From Planctobacterium marinum (GTDB taxonomy: Bacteria > Pseudomonadota > Gammaproteobacteria > Enterobacterales > Alteromonadaceae), in the NCBI RefSeq assembly GCF_020687805.1, contig NZ_JAJEWQ010000004.1:459045-523044 (forward strand): a DNA stretch of 64,000 bases, in the 5' to 3' direction. The notes beneath the pieces are model-generated. The model did not search any database and was not told where the DNA came from. It saw only the letters and a program-made list of their open reading frames with translations. The position numbers were made by a program, and so were the translations under genes. Below, in pieces: positions 25,574-34,597 of the stretch (position 1 is the stretch's first letter; every line of letters begins with the position of its first letter).

Positions 25574-25963
25574 TTAACTATCTTTTTCTGTGTCATCACA
25601 AAGCGTTAGCTTTATCCCTCTATGTTCACCGAACTTAGCCTTCTTGTTAGGTACATCGATTGAATAGCGATACAGCCCAGCAGCAGATATCTTAGACAGC
25701 GCAGAACTCATCGCTCCTTTTGTAGGTACAGTCTCCCTACCAGAGTATTCAGCCACCTTTTTAGCCAATGAATGCAAATCTTTGTAAAACACTGATTGAA
25801 CTATTTTCCTATTTCCTAGAGAAATCAGGTACATGCATATATCCACAGCCAATTTTGAGAGCTTGATATCATTGCTATTGCTTAACCTTATGACTCTGCA
25901 AATCAATCGCCCTCTTTCAAGATCTACAAACCTACGGCCTGCTTTCTTTTTACCGTCTAGCAT
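25574..25963 (-). CDS. Hypothetical small basic protein of the Rep module
   Basis: The 129-residue protein is not recognised. It is basic at the N-terminus (MLDGKKKAGRRFVDLERGR) and has helices followed by a possible wing (GAMSSALSKISAAGLYRYSIDVP), which would suit a winged-helix DNA-binding fold. It lies 76 bp upstream of the Rep-like gene on the same strand and is probably cotranscribed. A copy-control or regulatory role is only a guess. Confidence 0.5.
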   Translation of the reverse strand: MLDGKKKAGRRFVDLERGRLICRVIRLSNSNDIKLSKLAVDICMYLISLGNRKIVQSVFYKDLHSLAKKVAEYSGRETVPTKGAMSSALSKISAAGLYRYSIDVPNKKAKFGEHRGIKLTLCDDTEKDS

Positions 25964-26092
25964 TCTCCCCCTCCAACATCATGAACAACCCCAAAATGTT
26001 CTCATAATAAAAACCAAGAACAACAACATGTTTTCATATTAAAAACCTTAAAATTAACACAAAAACCAACACAAACCATTTTACACTTGACT

Positions 26093-26120
26093 TTTACAAA
26101 ATATATCACATCATTATAAT
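26093..26120 (+). promoter_or_regulatory. Putative sigma-70 promoter in AT-rich divergent region
   Basis: TTTACA and TATAAT are separated by 16 bp, 19 bp upstream of the start codon at 26140. The 26000-26140 region between the divergent gene pairs is very AT-rich with repeated AAAACCAACACAAACC-like words. It could also hold a replication origin for the Rep-like protein. Confidence 0.5.
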
Positions 26121-26139
26121 CAACATAATAATAATTTCA

Positions 26140-26829
26140 ATGACGAGATTTTACGTGAAATACTATATGAGACTGGCAAAAGCGGCGTCCTCAATGGGAT
26201 ATCCCGAAAACATAATCGCATTAAATGAGATTCTAAAAGGAGCACACTATGAGGATACCGGTTGTAAAAGCTTAGAAGCATTTAGAAAGAAGTTCTTTAG
26301 AGGCAGAAAGCAGGATTTTGAAGAGCTCAATATCGCTAGACTCATACAACTTCAATTAATTGGCGAGGATCGTATTGGGGAGTGGTCACTTGAGAATTGT
26401 TTAGCGCTCGGTGTCGTCTCTACCCATTCTCAGTTATATCAACTAGTTGACGCTCTTGGTGGCATTAATCGAATTAAAAAGGTTTTACCACACACAATTA
26501 CCAATAAAGCTTGGCAACTTTTTGCTGATACGCTAAGTGCTCGAGATGCTACTGAACGACAAAAAGCACATGAACACATAGCGAAATACAGAAGTAGAGC
26601 TGAGTACTACTTTGAGGAGTTACCGATGTCGGATAAGTTTAAATTCTTTCAGAAGTATTATGAGCATTTCTTAGATTATGAATTCCCTAATGAACTAAGG
26701 TGGTTTGTGGACTATGTAGAAATCATGCAAGGTCATCTTGCACGATTCAATGCAACAATTTTAGAAGGAACAGAAACCGCAAGAGATCCTTCTTTACGTC
26801 AGTTCAAAAGCGTAAGTGAGCAGGAATAG
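26140..26829 (+). CDS. Hypothetical protein A of the palindrome-bracketed module
   Basis: The 229-residue protein is unrecognised. It is mostly helical, with no signal peptide or membrane segment, and has a HEHIAKYRSRAEYYFEELPM segment near 148-167. It is translationally close to the next gene (2 bp gap) and is divergent from the Rep-related genes. The shared operon with protein B suggests a two-component function, possibly regulation, partition or defence. Confidence 0.55.
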   Translation: MTRFYVKYYMRLAKAASSMGYPENIIALNEILKGAHYEDTGCKSLEAFRKKFFRGRKQDFEELNIARLIQLQLIGEDRIGEWSLENCLALGVVSTHSQLYQLVDALGGINRIKKVLPHTITNKAWQLFADTLSARDATERQKAHEHIAKYRSRAEYYFEELPMSDKFKFFQKYYEHFLDYEFPNELRWFVDYVEIMQGHLARFNATILEGTETARDPSLRQFKSVSEQE

Positions 26830-26831
26830 TC

Positions 26832-27776
26832 ATGAGCGATTTTAATTTTCCACCTGATTCACATTTAGAGTTCCATCTTGTCCGCGCAGACGTGCTTGAA
26901 ACCTATCAAGCAATGGACAAAAAAGCAGTGTTACTCAAAATTAAGAGATTAGGGGAACTATCAAGTGAAAAGAGAAGGCTTATATACATCCTTTTATCGT
27001 TCGGTTACCACGAGCGCCTCGGTTACGATACAGTAGCTCAGTTCATCGAAGCAGTGTTTCCAATATGTAAGCAAGAGGCGTATAAGGAGCATGCACGTGC
27101 AAGAGTCGAGTTGGTGTTTTTCAAAGGTGACTTGGAAAAAATAGGTACTGTAAGAGCTTACCATTTAGATGAATTAATCTCTTTCACAAGGGGAAAGTTC
27201 AGCTCCATTGAAGAACTTAGAGCCTGTTACAACACCATTTGGGAAAGACTAAATTCGAGACAAGCCTACAATTCTAAGAAGTTTAAAAAAGACGACTTCA
27301 TTGATGAAGTTAAAGTTTATTTGGGTCTTGCTGTGAACAAAGCAGACAATACTGAAAAGAAAGTACCCATTAACAGTTCTCGTCGCACCACTAAAAATGC
27401 AAACCCAAAATCCAAAACCAATATAAAATCTCCTGTCTCAAAAACTCCAGCAGAAAGTAAAAATAAGGAAGCATCAAATAATTACCCACCCATGAAACCA
27501 CCTATTGACCTCGGGATTTTTTCAACTAAAAGTTGTGATGATTTTTCTGATGAAGAATTTAATAAATTGCAGCAAGAACTTTTCGAATGGCTTAGTCATA
27601 AACGAAAAAAAGAAATCGCGAATTTTATAAACGCGAAAATTCTCAGAGACGATAAAAGCAAACTATTTTCTTTGCTGCTTGAATATAGAAGAACAGTAAA
27701 TCAAGAAAAGTATCGAAAGTCTGTTCAGAGTGCTTTACTCATAGCCCCTAATTCACATGGCAAGCGTATAGCATAA
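26832..27776 (+). CDS. Hypothetical protein B of the palindrome-bracketed module
   Basis: The 314-residue protein has a helical N-terminal domain (1-165), a low-complexity Lys/Ser/Pro/Asn linker (about 175-225, SSRRTTKNANPKSKTNIK) and a C-terminal helical domain with DDFSDEEFNKLQQEL. A disordered linker between two folded parts suggests an adaptor or DNA-associated protein. No family is recognised. It follows protein A after 2 bp, and a palindrome identical to that at 24490 lies 14 bp after its stop. Confidence 0.55.
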   Translation: MSDFNFPPDSHLEFHLVRADVLETYQAMDKKAVLLKIKRLGELSSEKRRLIYILLSFGYHERLGYDTVAQFIEAVFPICKQEAYKEHARARVELVFFKGDLEKIGTVRAYHLDELISFTRGKFSSIEELRACYNTIWERLNSRQAYNSKKFKKDDFIDEVKVYLGLAVNKADNTEKKVPINSSRRTTKNANPKSKTNIKSPVSKTPAESKNKEASNNYPPMKPPIDLGIFSTKSCDDFSDEEFNKLQQELFEWLSHKRKKEIANFINAKILRDDKSKLFSLLLEYRRTVNQEKYRKSVQSALLIAPNSHGKRIA

Positions 27777-27789
27777 AGTAATCGCTTTG

Positions 27790-27807
27790 GTCGCGAATTC
27801 GCGACTG
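27790..27807. repeat. Palindrome GTCGCGAATTCGCGAC, copy 2
   Basis: This 16-bp perfect palindrome plus TG matches 18 bp of the copy at 24490-24509. It is located between protein B and the recombinase gene at 27935. It may be a terminator, a recombination site for that recombinase, or a repeat used by the Rep-like module. Confidence 0.6.
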
Positions 27808-27934
27808 CTTAACCTTTCTATCTCGGTACAAAACAGTCGTATTCCTGTCTTAAATCCTCTGTTAGTTTGTTATCAGCTTATCCAAGCATATACCCCACTT
27901 TTTAAGCATTTTTAACCCATTATCGGAGCATTTA

Positions 27935-28852
27935 ATGGATACAGCATGTCCTTACACGCTGTATTTAGGCCGCCTTGCGTCTAATAGTCAGCGTTCCATT
28001 GCTTCACAGCTAAACAGCATCGCAGACCTGCTTGATTGGCCTGAGCAGGATCGTAAAGCAATGTTTCATAAAATTGATTATCAACAGGCCAGTCATATCA
28101 AGGCAATGTTAATGAGTGCCGGTTGGTCAGCCAGGTCAATCAACCGTGCCATAACGGCAATACGTAATATCGTCAAAGTGGCCGTGATGTCTGGCATTGC
28201 ACCAGAAATGCAGGCCGTGCAGTTACAGGCCATCACCAAGGTCAAACACGGTGCCCATAAAGGCACACCACTTAATGCCAAGCAGGTTGAAAAGCTCTTT
28301 GGTCAACTTGGTAAAAACCAGTCTGTTACTGGCATTCGTGACCATGCCATCTTCGCACTACTGCTAGGCACTGGCCTTCGGCGTAGTGAGCTGATTGCGC
28401 TTAAAGTTTCAAACTACTCGCAAGAGCACAAGACCCTGCATATCGAAAAAGGTAAAGGTAACAAGAGCCGCACGGTATATTTGCCTGATTGGGCATTCGA
28501 GGTATTGATTGACTGGCTCAGTCTACGAGGTACAGATGATGGCTACCTGTTCTTGCGCATCGCGCGAGGTGGTCACCTTCAACAAGGTAGCCAGCTATCA
28601 TCCAGCTTTATCTATTCACTTATTCGTAAAACGTTGTCAGCTATTGGTATAGATGGTGTGTCACCTCACGACCTACGGCGAACCTTTATCACTCGTCTAC
28701 TTGAGCAGAACGTTGATTTAAATACCGTCCGACAGATGGCCGGTCATGCCGACATTGCGACCACCATCATGTATGACAAACGTGACCAACAGGTCATGCA
28801 AAAGGCCGCTGCACAACTGAGCTATCAGAGTAAAGGGAGCCAGTCATGTTAA
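27935..28852 (+). CDS. XerC/D-like tyrosine recombinase
   Basis: The 305-residue protein has a SAM-like core-binding domain and a catalytic domain with Arg in TGLRRSELIAL, Lys in EKGKGNKSRTVYL, HDLRRTFITRL, AGHADIATT and the nucleophile Tyr in IMYDKRD. All catalytic residues appear present. The gene overlaps the downstream tandem-AAA gene by 7 bp, so recombination and the ATPase are coupled. This gene order (recombinase, AAA, DUF6641) recurs on islands of marine gammaproteobacteria in my experience of the families, although I cannot check it here. Confidence 0.88.
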   Translation: MDTACPYTLYLGRLASNSQRSIASQLNSIADLLDWPEQDRKAMFHKIDYQQASHIKAMLMSAGWSARSINRAITAIRNIVKVAVMSGIAPEMQAVQLQAITKVKHGAHKGTPLNAKQVEKLFGQLGKNQSVTGIRDHAIFALLLGTGLRRSELIALKVSNYSQEHKTLHIEKGKGNKSRTVYLPDWAFEVLIDWLSLRGTDDGYLFLRIARGGHLQQGSQLSSSFIYSLIRKTLSAIGIDGVSPHDLRRTFITRLLEQNVDLNTVRQMAGHADIATTIMYDKRDQQVMQKAAAQLSYQSKGSQSC

Positions 28853-30876
28853 AGCGCCAGTTAAACAATCCACATTTACTGCACTACATGGCCTGCAAGT
28901 GGACCAAACGGTTGTTGCACTACGCCGGTCACATTGATGCTGACTTGATTGATGGTGAGACCATTACCTATCTTCGTGGTCAGAAAGTACCGGCCACTGA
29001 GCCATATAGTTATGGTCGGCTCAAAGACTTTGCTCCCGTACTGACAATCAAAGATAGGTATCCACAAACCACCAAGGTATTTTTGAGTAATTGCCAGTTC
29101 ATCCGGCAATTGCTTAACCTGCCCAAAGCGGCCGAGAAGCTTATTCAATTTGTACTACTCAGCCAGTCAAACCAATGGTTCCAAAACGTGGCGACTATGG
29201 TGCATATGCGAACCAGTGAAATCGGGCTAAACAGCATATTGCTGGATATTACCGGCCTTAGCAGCGCCGCATTCAATGACGCTACCGACAAATTAATTCA
29301 ATTCGGTCTTATCAACGACAAAGAATATGTCGCGATTGATAGCTTCGAAATACCCAAACCAATACTCAACAAGTTGGTTACCGAGACGATTAAAAACCGT
29401 GAAGACTTGATTGAACCGATGTTGATGCCAAGTGCTTCTGCCCAGTTTCAGCTAGATGACTTTCCGCAGGTCAATACAGCGTTGTTATCCGACTATCTGG
29501 ACGCGGCCACTTTCAACCAACAACGTGGCACCAGTATTTTGCTCTATGGCGAGTCAGGTACAGGTAAAACGGAATTGGCTAGAGCACTGGCCGAATATTG
29601 CGACCTCGTACTATATGAAGTTCGCTCAACGGGATTGTCTAAACGTCACGGCGAAGATGAGTTTCACAGTCGTTATCCGGGCAAAGAGAGGTTACGCTAC
29701 CTGTCACTGTTGACCAGTTTATTGACCAATCAATCCAATGCCATGTTGCTGATTGATGAGTGTGAAAGCCTGTTTGAACTGGCTGATATGCACTACAGCA
29801 AAGAGCATTTACAACGGTTTATCGAAGACAATGCCATACCCTGCATTTGGATCACCAACCATGTGCAATGTTTGGAGCCAAGTTTTATCCGGCGCTTTAA
29901 GTTGGTAAGCGAGGTACCACCTCCAAGGCCAGAAGACATACAGCACGTGTGCAAACGCTATTTTAAAGGGCTTGGCCTGTCAGCATCGTTTAAGCGCAAC
30001 GTAACGCGCATAAACAACGTATCACCTGCCATTATTGCTAACGCTACGCATGTTGCTAGAACTGTTGGTGCCAAGCGTACAGGCGCACAAAGTACGATGC
30101 ATGAGGTGGTTGAAAGCACATTGCAAGCCGCAGGGCTATGGGACAGCAAAGCACAGTATCAGGGTGAACTGGACTTTGATGTATCGCTGCTCAATCTAAA
30201 GCAGCCCAGTAGCTACCTTGATGAAGTGGGCTATGCACTAAAGCACAATAAACCTGCTCGGGTCTTGTTGTCTGGTCCACCTGGAACCGGTAAAACCGCC
30301 TTTGCCCATTACCTGACTGATATCAATCAACGCGACCTCATTCGCGTTAAATGTTCGGATGTCTTAAGCAAGTGGGTTGGCGAAAGCGAGCAGAATGTTG
30401 CCGAGCTATTCCACCGTGCGCATACCGAAGAAAAGGTCATTCTGCTTGATGAGGTAGACAGTCTGTTGGTTAGCCGTGAAGCACTGACCGCACACCACGA
30501 ACTCCAGTTGGTGAACGAGTTTCTGACCCAAATAGAGTGCTTTACCCAACCACTGTTTGCTGCGACCAACTTCGATAGCCGGTTAGACAAGGCCGTGCTT
30601 CGCCGTTTTGATTTCAAACTGGAATGTACCTACCTGAAGCCGGAACAGGTAATTCAACTCTATAAGCAGGTACTGGGTATCAACCGGCTAACCGCAGATG
30701 AACAACATACACTGACACGGCTTCACCATCTGACACCGGGTGACTTTGCCATATTGGCCAGACGCAAACAGTTCAGGCCAAAACAAAATCATCGACTTTC
30801 TGCCATCACCCTGTTGGTAGAAGAAAACCAACGTAAACAACCACAAACCACTATGGGCTTTATACGCCCTCACTAA
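28846..30876 (+). CDS. Tandem AAA+ ATPase
   Basis: The 676-residue protein contains two AAA modules after an N-terminal domain of about 200 residues. The first has Walker A GESGTGKTELA near 235 and Walker B LLIDECESLFE near 300. The second has GPPGTGKTAFAHYL near 475 and ILLDEVDSLL near 531. The sequences resemble FtsH/katanin-type AAA remodelers rather than helicases. It is coupled to the tyrosine recombinase upstream and followed at 18 bp by a DUF6641 gene. It probably remodels a nucleoprotein complex or partner protein during the island's life cycle; the substrate is unknown. Confidence 0.8.
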   Translation: MLKRQLNNPHLLHYMACKWTKRLLHYAGHIDADLIDGETITYLRGQKVPATEPYSYGRLKDFAPVLTIKDRYPQTTKVFLSNCQFIRQLLNLPKAAEKLIQFVLLSQSNQWFQNVATMVHMRTSEIGLNSILLDITGLSSAAFNDATDKLIQFGLINDKEYVAIDSFEIPKPILNKLVTETIKNREDLIEPMLMPSASAQFQLDDFPQVNTALLSDYLDAATFNQQRGTSILLYGESGTGKTELARALAEYCDLVLYEVRSTGLSKRHGEDEFHSRYPGKERLRYLSLLTSLLTNQSNAMLLIDECESLFELADMHYSKEHLQRFIEDNAIPCIWITNHVQCLEPSFIRRFKLVSEVPPPRPEDIQHVCKRYFKGLGLSASFKRNVTRINNVSPAIIANATHVARTVGAKRTGAQSTMHEVVESTLQAAGLWDSKAQYQGELDFDVSLLNLKQPSSYLDEVGYALKHNKPARVLLSGPPGTGKTAFAHYLTDINQRDLIRVKCSDVLSKWVGESEQNVAELFHRAHTEEKVILLDEVDSLLVSREALTAHHELQLVNEFLTQIECFTQPLFAATNFDSRLDKAVLRRFDFKLECTYLKPEQVIQLYKQVLGINRLTADEQHTLTRLHHLTPGDFAILARRKQFRPKQNHRLSAITLLVEENQRKQPQTTMGFIRPH

Positions 30877-30894
30877 CCCAAAGAGGTAAACATT

Positions 30895-31356
30895 ATGACA
30901 CCATCAGTATTGAGTTCGCTCAAGGTTATCGCTCGCCCAAAAATCGAGCCAAAACCACCTATCATTGGTAAGCGTTTAAAGCTCATCGAAAAGCTGGAAC
31001 AACAGCAAGAGATGGCCACCTGCATGATAGAAAAGCGTCCGTTCGAAGCTTACCGCGAAAAGACGGTAAAAGATCCACAAACCGGCGAACGCACCAAACA
31101 ACGACGACAAATCAACGTCCGGCCTTGGTACTACGACAGTGACGGTCATTACTATCTGGAAGTGAAGGTCAACAACAAGCCGATTGATCTGCAAAAGGAC
31201 AAACCGGCGATTGATGTGGGTGACAAGTCCAAGCTACCAGAGGTCATAGAAACCATCATCAAGGCCACAGAAAAAGGTGAGCTGGATGCGTTTTTGCAAC
31301 CACCTCAACAGGTAAAGAAGACACCAGCAAAGCCCGATGCCAGTAAAAAGGCATAA
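30895..31356 (+). CDS. DUF6641-like protein
   Basis: The 153-residue protein has features I associate with DUF6641: a KPPIIGKRLKLIEKLEQQ segment near 21-38, DPQTGER, a central RPWYYDSDGHYYLEV, and ETIIKATEKGELDAFL near 120-135. The C-terminus is Lys/Pro-rich and probably disordered. It follows the tandem AAA gene and is presumably in the same operon. The family has no known function. Confidence 0.65.
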   Translation: MTPSVLSSLKVIARPKIEPKPPIIGKRLKLIEKLEQQQEMATCMIEKRPFEAYREKTVKDPQTGERTKQRRQINVRPWYYDSDGHYYLEVKVNNKPIDLQKDKPAIDVGDKSKLPEVIETIIKATEKGELDAFLQPPQQVKKTPAKPDASKKA

Positions 31357-31361
31357 GAAAA

Positions 31362-31400
31362 CAGGTCTGTGGGTTGGTACCCTCCATGACCACAGACCTG
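31362..31400. terminator. Bidirectional hairpin between convergent genes
   Basis: CAGGTCTGTGG and CCACAGACCTG form a perfect 11-bp stem with a 17-nt loop. It lies between the end of the DUF6641 gene and the end of the convergent gene at 31425. T-runs are weak on both sides. Confidence 0.55.
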
Positions 31401-31424
31401 CCATTAATGACCTGTAAGTACCAT

Positions 31425-31874
31425 TCAACCAACACGTTGTAACGCGGCATCATTGATGTCTTCAATCCTCGCATGGTCATAGTTGATATCAATCTCATAC
31501 TGAGCGATATCAGCCAGCACCTTGCGCTGCCAGTATTGAAGTACATCGATTAGTGACCATGACGCTTGGCAGAACTGCAATTGTAATGGTGTACCAAATT
31601 CACCATCACTGGCGATAAGTGCCCATACATACCGCTCATGCTTTGACTCTTTGATGCAGTACACCTTTTCAATCAGGTGTGTTGATGAATCAATAGCACG
31701 GGTGTGGAGTAAAAAGATGTCCTTGGCTCTGAAATTAGCGTCTGGAAACTGCATTACCAGTTTGTTCTGCGTGGCATGTTCATCGGCTTCTTGCCGGAAC
31801 ACCGCTGAGAGCAAATCTGTCAATTTGCTATCCAGCGGCACGATGATTTTTGAGAAATCGAGTTGAAGCGACAT
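31425..31874 (-). CDS. Hypothetical protein, possibly related to DUF2787
   Basis: The 149-residue protein is unrecognised. Its layout (a hydrophobic-helix start, then KLVMQFPDANFRAKDIFLLH and a central YVWALIASDGEFG) loosely parallels the DUF2787 protein encoded next to it (NFRDPNY, then YITDFTY), so it may be a diverged relative. It is divergent from that gene with a 97-bp gap. Confidence 0.5.
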   Translation of the reverse strand: MSLQLDFSKIIVPLDSKLTDLLSAVFRQEADEHATQNKLVMQFPDANFRAKDIFLLHTRAIDSSTHLIEKVYCIKESKHERYVWALIASDGEFGTPLQLQFCQASWSLIDVLQYWQRKVLADIAQYEIDINYDHARIEDINDAALQRVG

Positions 31875-31971
31875 ACATATGGCTCCTGATTGTGTATACC
31901 GTTAAATTAGTATTCGTAGCAACTGGTACTTACAGGCCTTTCACCTATCCAACTATATAAAGGCCAACAAG

Positions 31972-32379
31972 ATGCGTATTCAATATGATGGGCTTGCTTG
32001 GCCCGTATCCAAACGATTGGCTGATGCCATCACAGAACTGTTAACCCAACACGAAGTAACGGGTGATAGCGTCACCATCAACTTTCGTGATCCAAACTAC
32101 TCAGCCGAAGAGGGTGGTTTTCATCCTGTCGAGATCAGGCTTGAACAACGAGGTGACGATTGGCACTTCTGCTACATCACCGACTTTACCTATGTCGGCA
32201 TCGGCCCGTATGCCGAACTGGCTAAGGATTTGGACTTCGACTTTCAGGCTGGCATCTTTCAGACCTTGTTTGGTGTCTTTCCTATTGAGCAAGGTAGAGA
32301 GATGTACCAGATATGGGAAGGTAACTTCTTGCACTACTGGCAAGAACTTGATCCTTATCTAGTTGTCCTGTCAATATGA
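31972..32379 (+). CDS. DUF2787 family protein
   Basis: The 135-residue protein shows the DUF2787 pattern: INFRDPNYSAEEGGFHPVEI, then WHFCYITDFTYVGIG and ELAKDLDFDFQ. Members are common on integrative elements of Vibrio and Alteromonas relatives, including SXT-type elements, and are of unknown function. It supports the view that this stretch is mobile-element DNA. Confidence 0.8.
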   Translation: MRIQYDGLAWPVSKRLADAITELLTQHEVTGDSVTINFRDPNYSAEEGGFHPVEIRLEQRGDDWHFCYITDFTYVGIGPYAELAKDLDFDFQAGIFQTLFGVFPIEQGREMYQIWEGNFLHYWQELDPYLVVLSI

Positions 32380-32454
32380 ACAGATTAGCCCTTAGTTCTT
32401 TTAGAATATGGATAAATGCTGTATATTTGATCATGTATTGGGAGAATAAAAATC

Positions 32455-33465
32455 ATGTTCACATCAATTGAACTTTGCGCCGGGGCTGGTGGTCAAGCAC
32501 TTGGTCTCGAAAAAGCAGGATTTGAGCACTTGTGCCTAGTGGAAAACGACCACCATGCATGCGAAACATTGCGCTTGAATAGAAAGCACTGGCTGGTGCT
32601 TGAAGAAGATCTCAGGAAATTTGATGCAAGAGAATTTAGAGGAGTTGATCTTGTAGCCGGGGGCGTTCCTTGTCCTCCATTCTCAGCCGCAGGCAAACAA
32701 CTTGGTGCTCAGGACGAAAGAAACCTTTTCGATGAAGCTCTTAGAATAGTTGAAGAAGCATCACCTAAAGCCGTGATGTTAGAAAATGTCCGGGGCCTCT
32801 TAGATGACAAGTTTACTGAATACAGGAATTCGATAACTCTCAAATTAGAAGAACTTGGTTATAGCTCCGAGTGGAAACTATTAAATGCATCTGACTTTGG
32901 TGTACCTCAATTGCGCCCAAGAGTAATTTTAGTTGCAATGAAAACAGAGTATTTTCCGCATTTTAGCTGGCCGGAAGAAGAGCCAAATTCAGCTCCTACT
33001 GTCGGAGAAGCTCTATACGACCTCGTGGCTAAGAATGGTTGGCCTCATGCTAAAAAATGGATGCTAAAAGCAAATAAAATAGCTCCTACATTAGTTGGAG
33101 GATCTAAGAAACACGGTGGTCCAGATTTAGGACCTACTCGTGCCAAAAAGGCTTGGAAAGAGCTAAATGTGAATGGGCATTTAGTCCAGTATGATTCTCC
33201 TACTCAAGACTTTATTGGTAAAGAAGGTTTCGAACATATGCCTTATCTATCTCTAAGAATGGCTGCACGTATCCAAGGCTTTCCAGACAGTTGGGAGTTT
33301 TTTGGTAAGAAAACTCATTCATATAGACAGATTGGTAATGCTTTTCCACCACCGGTTGCACACGCTGTAGGAAAGGAAATTTTTAGAGCATTAAGCTTTA
33401 ATCCTGATATGTATATGCAAGAGTCAAAAGTTGCAGAGACCTCAAAGCAATTTGAGATGGCATAG
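32455..33465 (+). CDS. C5-cytosine DNA methyltransferase (M.NaeI-like partner)
   Basis: The 336-residue enzyme transfers a methyl group from S-adenosylmethionine to cytosine. Motif I is ELCAGAGGQALG (5-17), motif IV is GGVPCPPFSAAG with catalytic Cys 73, and motif VI is LENVRG (109-114). The C-terminal motif is YRQIGNAFPPPVAHAV. It is followed after about 120 bp by a NaeI-like endonuclease gene on the same strand, making a type II restriction-modification pair. Protection of the NaeI site GCCGGC is therefore the likely role, inferred from the partner. The region is visibly AT-rich compared with the core. Confidence 0.92.
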   Translation: MFTSIELCAGAGGQALGLEKAGFEHLCLVENDHHACETLRLNRKHWLVLEEDLRKFDAREFRGVDLVAGGVPCPPFSAAGKQLGAQDERNLFDEALRIVEEASPKAVMLENVRGLLDDKFTEYRNSITLKLEELGYSSEWKLLNASDFGVPQLRPRVILVAMKTEYFPHFSWPEEEPNSAPTVGEALYDLVAKNGWPHAKKWMLKANKIAPTLVGGSKKHGGPDLGPTRAKKAWKELNVNGHLVQYDSPTQDFIGKEGFEHMPYLSLRMAARIQGFPDSWEFFGKKTHSYRQIGNAFPPPVAHAVGKEIFRALSFNPDMYMQESKVAETSKQFEMA

Positions 33466-33585
33466 TAAATTCTTTTCTGGCGTTACTAGCTTCATATAAT
33501 AATGCCTGATTTTCCTCCCTTATTTTGACATATCGACGATAAAACCTGACACTGGCAGCAATTTAAAATTATTGATGTCAGTGTC

Positions 33586-34491
33586 ATGGATTCGAACAAC
33601 AATATCATCAAAGACAAAGAGTTAGACTCAGTTTATAAATGGTTTATAAGCCAAACCAACTATGAAAGCCGCTTGATTGATGCCATTAGAAAGGCAATAG
33701 ATGAAGTGATCGATGGTCCAAGAACAGGACGCTTCACTTATAAACAGTTGGAGAAAACAGAAAAAACGTATTTAGGTACAAAAGTAGAAATCTTGCTCCG
33801 TGCAGAGTTTGGGCTTTCCAAAGGTGAGGACATGGACTACCAGGTCAATGGTATCGAAGTGGATTGTAAATACACCGGTCATACTTGGGGATGGTCAATT
33901 CCAAGAGAAGCTATGGGTCACATATGCTTGCTTGTTCGAGCTGATGATGAGAAAGGTACAGCTAGTGTTGGCCTTATAAGGATCAGCGAAGAAGTTCTAA
34001 ATAAAGGGAAAAACCAAGACGGTAAAAGGACGATAAGTAAAGCTGGTCGAGGTGAAATTTTATGGCTAATTGACGACGGTAAGATGTCAATTAACCAACT
34101 TTTTATTTGGTCACAAGATGTAATTGAGCAGATATGGTCTAAGGAGTCAGGCCAGCAACGCTTGAATGAATTATTTCGCCTGAAACAAGGTGAGTTGATC
34201 GATAGACAAACTATAGCAACAGTTGCTGAAGCCAAGGACGATCCCATGAAACGTGTAAGGGCTAATGGTGGTGCTAGATCCTATCTTAGCAAGGAGGGCA
34301 TCATTATCTTAGGGCATCAAAATGATCATCCAAGAATATGCCAAGATCTAGGCCTTGAAATACCTAATAAAGGACAAGTTATTTCGATCAGGATTGTTAA
34401 TGATAAAAATGGCCCATTAGATTTAGCTGGTGAAAAGTGGAGGGTAGCATATCTATCGGACCCCATTAATCCAGCACCAGCGGCATACTAA
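33586..34491 (+). CDS. NaeI-like type IIE restriction endonuclease
   Basis: The 301-residue protein closely follows the NaeI sequence I recall: QLEKTEKTYLGTKVEI, DMDYQVNGIEVDCKY, AMGHICLLVRADD, SGQQRLNELFRL and MKRVRANGGARS. In NaeI the active site is Glu70, Asp86, Asp95 and Lys97; the equivalents here are Glu68, Asp84, Asp93 and Lys95, all present. NaeI binds two copies of GCCGGC, one as an allosteric effector, through a C-terminal CAP-like domain, which is also visible here. An intact enzyme is predicted. It is encoded just after its methyltransferase. Confidence 0.88.
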   Translation: MDSNNNIIKDKELDSVYKWFISQTNYESRLIDAIRKAIDEVIDGPRTGRFTYKQLEKTEKTYLGTKVEILLRAEFGLSKGEDMDYQVNGIEVDCKYTGHTWGWSIPREAMGHICLLVRADDEKGTASVGLIRISEEVLNKGKNQDGKRTISKAGRGEILWLIDDGKMSINQLFIWSQDVIEQIWSKESGQQRLNELFRLKQGELIDRQTIATVAEAKDDPMKRVRANGGARSYLSKEGIIILGHQNDHPRICQDLGLEIPNKGQVISIRIVNDKNGPLDLAGEKWRVAYLSDPINPAPAAY

Positions 34492-34597
34492 TTACGTCTT
34501 ATATTTGACTTGATTTTTGCACTTACATTTATGTTAGGGAATGTAATATTTTACCTTTCTAATAGGATTTTTGACTTGGGTACTATAGGGGTGATAT

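Noticed and set aside
31362..31400. CRISPR repeat
   Set aside because: It is a single inverted repeat; I saw no regularly spaced direct repeats or cas genes in the window.
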